A stretch of DNA of 64,000 nucleotides from Vicinamibacterales bacterium (lineage in GTDB: Bacteria; Acidobacteriota; Vicinamibacteria; Vicinamibacterales; UBA2999). A model generated the notes under the pieces. It worked only from the letters and a program-made list of their open reading frames with translations, did not search any database and was not told the origin of the DNA. Of this stretch, positions 61,584 through 64,000 are shown piece after piece. Numbering within the stretch: the stretch's first letter is position 1; every line of letters begins with the position of its first letter. Made by a program: the position numbers and the translations under genes. The DNA lies in NCBI GenBank assembly GCA_041394705.1, contig JAWKHS010000006.1:62001-126000 (forward strand), given 5' to 3'.

Positions 61584-63340
61584 GGCGCGACTCCGGCCCG
61601 CGCCCGTGCTTCGGGTACGGGCTCCAGGCGTCCCTCGTCCAGGCGGTAGACGTGGTCGGCGTAGGCCGCGAGGTCGGTCTCGTGGGTGATGGCGATGACC
61701 GTGCGCCCGATGCGCAGCGACGCCAGGGCTTCGAGGATCACGCGCGCCGACTCCCGGTCCACGTTGGCGAGGGGCTCGTCGAGCAGCAGGACGGGCCGGT
61801 ACAGCAGGAGGGCCCGCGCCAGCGAGATCCGCTGCCGCTGTCCGCCCGACAGGTTCACGCCGTCCTCGCCGAGCACCGTGTCGAGGCCGTGCGGGAGCCG
61901 GCGCACGAACCCGTCCATCGCGACCCGCGCCAGGGCGTCCCAGAGGGCGCCCTCCGGCACGGCGGCGACGCCGGACAGCGTCTCCCGGATCGATCCGGAG
62001 AAGAGGTGCAGGTCCTGCGTCATCACCGCGAACTGCGCGCGCAGGTCGGCCAGCGCCAGCGCGGGCACGGGATGGCCGTCGAGCCGCACCGTGCCCGACG
62101 CCGGATCGAACAGGCGCACGAACAGGCTGAAGAGGGTGCTCTTCCCCGCGCCGCTCCTGCCCAGCACCACGCTGAAGCTCCCGGGCTCGAAGCTCGCGGT
62201 GACGCCGCGCAGGACGAACGGCGACGGCCCCGGGCCCGGATACGCGAACCACACGTCGTCCAGTTCCAGGCGCCCGCGGGCGAGCCCGATCGTCCGGGGA
62301 TGCGCCGGGTCGCTCACGGCCGGCCGCTCGGCGAGGAGGCCCGACAGGCGCTCGGCGGCCACGAGGCCCCGCGTGGTCGCCTCGATGAGGTCGTTGATCT
62401 TGTCGATGGGCTTCAAGAGCTGGGTGACGTAGGCCGCGATCACGGTGAGCTCGCCCACCGTGAGCCGGCCGCGCAGGACCACCAGGGCGCCTCCGGCCGT
62501 GACGGCCGCAATCGCGACGCCGCGGGCCAGCTCGAAGGTGCGCTCCAGGCGCGTGGCCGCCCGCGCCGCCTCGACGCCTGCGCGCAGGCTGTCGGCGCTC
62601 ACCGTGTCGAAGCGGGCCGCGGCCCCGCCGGTCGTGCCCATGGCCTGCAGCACGGGCAGGCCGCGTACGATCTCCTGGGCCAGCGCCGCCACCTCGCCGT
62701 CGCGCCGCCGCTTCAGCCGCGACGTCCGCGAGATGTCACGGCCGTGCCGCCTGACGAGCAGCACGAGCGCCGGCAGCGCCAGCGCCGCCGCCACGCCGAC
62801 GCCGGGGGAGATCCACAGCATGGCGCCGAGGGTCAGGATCGCCGTGGCGACGTGGCGCACGAGCAGGGGCAGCGTCTTCGTGAAGAAACGCGTCAGCTGA
62901 TCGACGTCGCCCACGAGCCGGAGCACCAGCTCGCCGCTCCGGTGCGTGGTCCTGATCGTGGGCGGCAGGGTCTGCAGGTGGGTGGACACGCGCCGCCGGA
63001 TCACCAGCGCGAGCCGCTCGCGGATGCGGGCCATGAGCAGGCCGTCGCCGGACTCGGCGAGCGCCCCGGCGATGCCCGTGACCACGAGCGCCGCGCCGAG
63101 GAGGGCGGCCACGGCGTCGGGCGGCCACCCCGCGGCGGGACCGGCGTCGAGCAGGCCCGGCCGCCGTCCCGTCACGAGCCAGTCGATCATGACCTTGACG
63201 AGCAGCGGCCCGAGGAGACCGGCGCCGACGGCGGTCACCGTCACCAGGTACGCCGCGGCGAAGCGGCGCCGCAGCGCCCACAGCTCGTGGCGGAACGTCA
63301 TCACGGCCTCGCGGGCCGCGCCGGGGCGGGGCGGCGTCAT
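61580..63340 (-). CDS. ABC exporter, fused permease-ATPase
   Basis: 586 residues. Six membrane helices (about 20-320) are fused to an ATPase with Walker A VVLGRSGAGKST, Q loop VMTQDLHLFSG, signature NLSGGQRQRISLARAL and Walker B VLLLDEPLANVD. It is a half transporter of the MsbA/lipid-linked type and would work as a homodimer to move the glycan precursor or a lipid-linked product. ATG 63340 overlaps the upstream gene by 4 bp. Confidence 0.92.
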   Translation of the reverse strand: MTPPRPGAAREAVMTFRHELWALRRRFAAAYLVTVTAVGAGLLGPLLVKVMIDWLVTGRRPGLLDAGPAAGWPPDAVAALLGAALVVTGIAGALAESGDGLLMARIRERLALVIRRRVSTHLQTLPPTIRTTHRSGELVLRLVGDVDQLTRFFTKTLPLLVRHVATAILTLGAMLWISPGVGVAAALALPALVLLVRRHGRDISRTSRLKRRRDGEVAALAQEIVRGLPVLQAMGTTGGAAARFDTVSADSLRAGVEAARAATRLERTFELARGVAIAAVTAGGALVVLRGRLTVGELTVIAAYVTQLLKPIDKINDLIEATTRGLVAAERLSGLLAERPAVSDPAHPRTIGLARGRLELDDVWFAYPGPGPSPFVLRGVTASFEPGSFSVVLGRSGAGKSTLFSLFVRLFDPASGTVRLDGHPVPALALADLRAQFAVMTQDLHLFSGSIRETLSGVAAVPEGALWDALARVAMDGFVRRLPHGLDTVLGEDGVNLSGGQRQRISLARALLLYRPVLLLDEPLANVDRESARVILEALASLRIGRTVIAITHETDLAAYADHVYRLDEGRLEPVPEARARAGVAP

Positions 63341-64000
63341 GCGACCGCCTCCGCGAACAGCCGCACCATCCGTCCGGCCAGGCGGTCGCCGTCGAACTGC
63401 TCGGCCGCCGTCGTGCGCGCCGCCGCCGACAGCGCCGCCATCAGGCGGTCGTCGGTGCGCGCGCGGTCGAGGGCGTCGGCGAGCGCGGCCGGGTCGTCGG
63501 GAGGCACCAGCAGCCCGTTGCCCTCGTGGCGCACCATCTCGGGGATGCCGGAGACGCCGGTGGTCACGACCGGCGTGCCGCAGGCCATGGCCTCCATCAG
63601 GACGTTCGGAATGCCGTCGCGATCGCCGTCGTCCAGCACGCGGCACGGCAGGCAGAAGACGTGCGCGCCGTGATACCACTCGAACAGCGTGCGCTGGTCC
63701 TGGGGACCCGCGAGCCGGACGACCCCGCCCAGTCCCGCCTGGCGGATCTGGGCCTCGATCGCGGCGGCCGCGTCGCCGCGGCTGCCGGCGATGACGACGT
63801 CCAGCGCCACGCCTCGCCGGTGCAGGCGGGCCGCGGCCTCCACCAGGACGTCGAAGCCCTTCTTCCGGACCAGGCGGCCCACGGCCAGGACGCGGAACGC
63901 GCGCGGCTCCGGCGCGGGCGGCGCCTGGTCACGAAGCAGTCGGCTGAAGTCGTCGTTGAGCCCGTGATAGACGAGGTGCACGGGCGTGGCGGTCCCGAGG
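63337..64000 (-). CDS. GT4 glycosyltransferase, partial (runs off window)
   Basis: The C-terminal 220 or so residues of a GT-B, family 4 enzyme. Visible are LAVGRLVRKKGFDVLVEAAA (donor domain start), the DGIPNVLMEAMACGTPVVTT segment with the E-x7-E motif partly as GIPNVLMEA and SGIPEMV, and NGLLVPPDDPAALADAL. The frame stays open to the window edge, so the N-terminal acceptor domain lies beyond 64000. A GTG at 63981 is in frame but is unlikely to be the real start. First visible gene of the glycan operon. Confidence 0.9.
   Translation of the reverse strand, partial: LGTATPVHLVYHGLNDDFSRLLRDQAPPAPEPRAFRVLAVGRLVRKKGFDVLVEAAARLHRRGVALDVVIAGSRGDAAAAIEAQIRQAGLGGVVRLAGPQDQRTLFEWYHGAHVFCLPCRVLDDGDRDGIPNVLMEAMACGTPVVTTGVSGIPEMVRHEGNGLLVPPDDPAALADALDRARTDDRLMAALSAAARTTAAEQFDGDRLAGRMVRLFAEAVA

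Overview
The window is very GC-rich DNA with tightly packed genes on both strands. An orphan, duplicated MacB-type permease with a PadR repressor (51364-54354) is typical of Acidobacteriota, and the mix of hybrid histidine kinases, TonB-free outer-membrane barrels, PEGA and BACON proteins suggests a soil member of the Vicinamibacteria lineage. That placement is inference from gene content. No rRNA, tRNA, CRISPR array, prophage or insertion sequence was recognised.

Region 1 (1-5.5 kb) is metabolic: a PEGA surface protein, an aldo/keto reductase, a nucleoside or nucleotide phosphorylase coupled to a PRPP synthetase-like enzyme, and a two-domain VOC protein.

Region 2 (about 5.5-41 kb) is a signalling and stress island. 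It holds four hybrid histidine kinases, one of them a bacteriophytochrome made in one operon with its heme oxygenase, plus a frameshifted kinase, a small response regulator, a kinase-like protein lacking an ATPase domain, and a sigma-54 enhancer-binding response regulator (25570-27210). Between them lie many small stress and envelope proteins: YciE-type ferritin-like protein, DUF3185, DksA-type zinc finger, two CsbD proteins, SYLF, YtxH, lmo0937-type peptide, PRC barrel, Dps and a phospholipase D-type protein. Reading the spacers by eye shows about thirteen good -24/-12 (sigma-54) promoters, correctly oriented in front of most of these transcription units, including the activator itself. Imperfect GGGTARC/GYTACCC inverted repeats lie near several of them. 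My main proposal is that this is a local sigma-54 regulon controlled by the activator encoded inside it. The island ends with a three-gene surface operon (six-repeat BACON lipoprotein, outer-membrane barrel, NTF2-like protein) and a secreted FN3 protein.

Region 3 (41-51 kb) carries homogentisate catabolism (hpd, hmgA, fahA) with an interposed Rieske ferredoxin and an unknown 293-residue protein, divergent from a LysR regulator. Next come a divergent PNPOx-like flavoprotein and MocR/PdxR-type regulator that share direct-repeat operators; the regulator lacks the PLP lysine. A TerC protein with a universal stress protein follows.

Region 4 (51-64 kb) is the PadR-permease pair and a seven-gene minus-strand operon whose genes all overlap (glycosyltransferase, ABC exporter, heparinase-like, APH-like kinase, second glycosyltransferase, deacetylase-like protein, DUF5916 barrel). 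It is probably an uncharacterised surface-glycan system that continues past the window edge.

Three genes carry single-base frameshifts that split otherwise conserved reading frames (23.1, 24.49 and 30.52 kb). Either they are pseudogenes or the assembly has indel errors.
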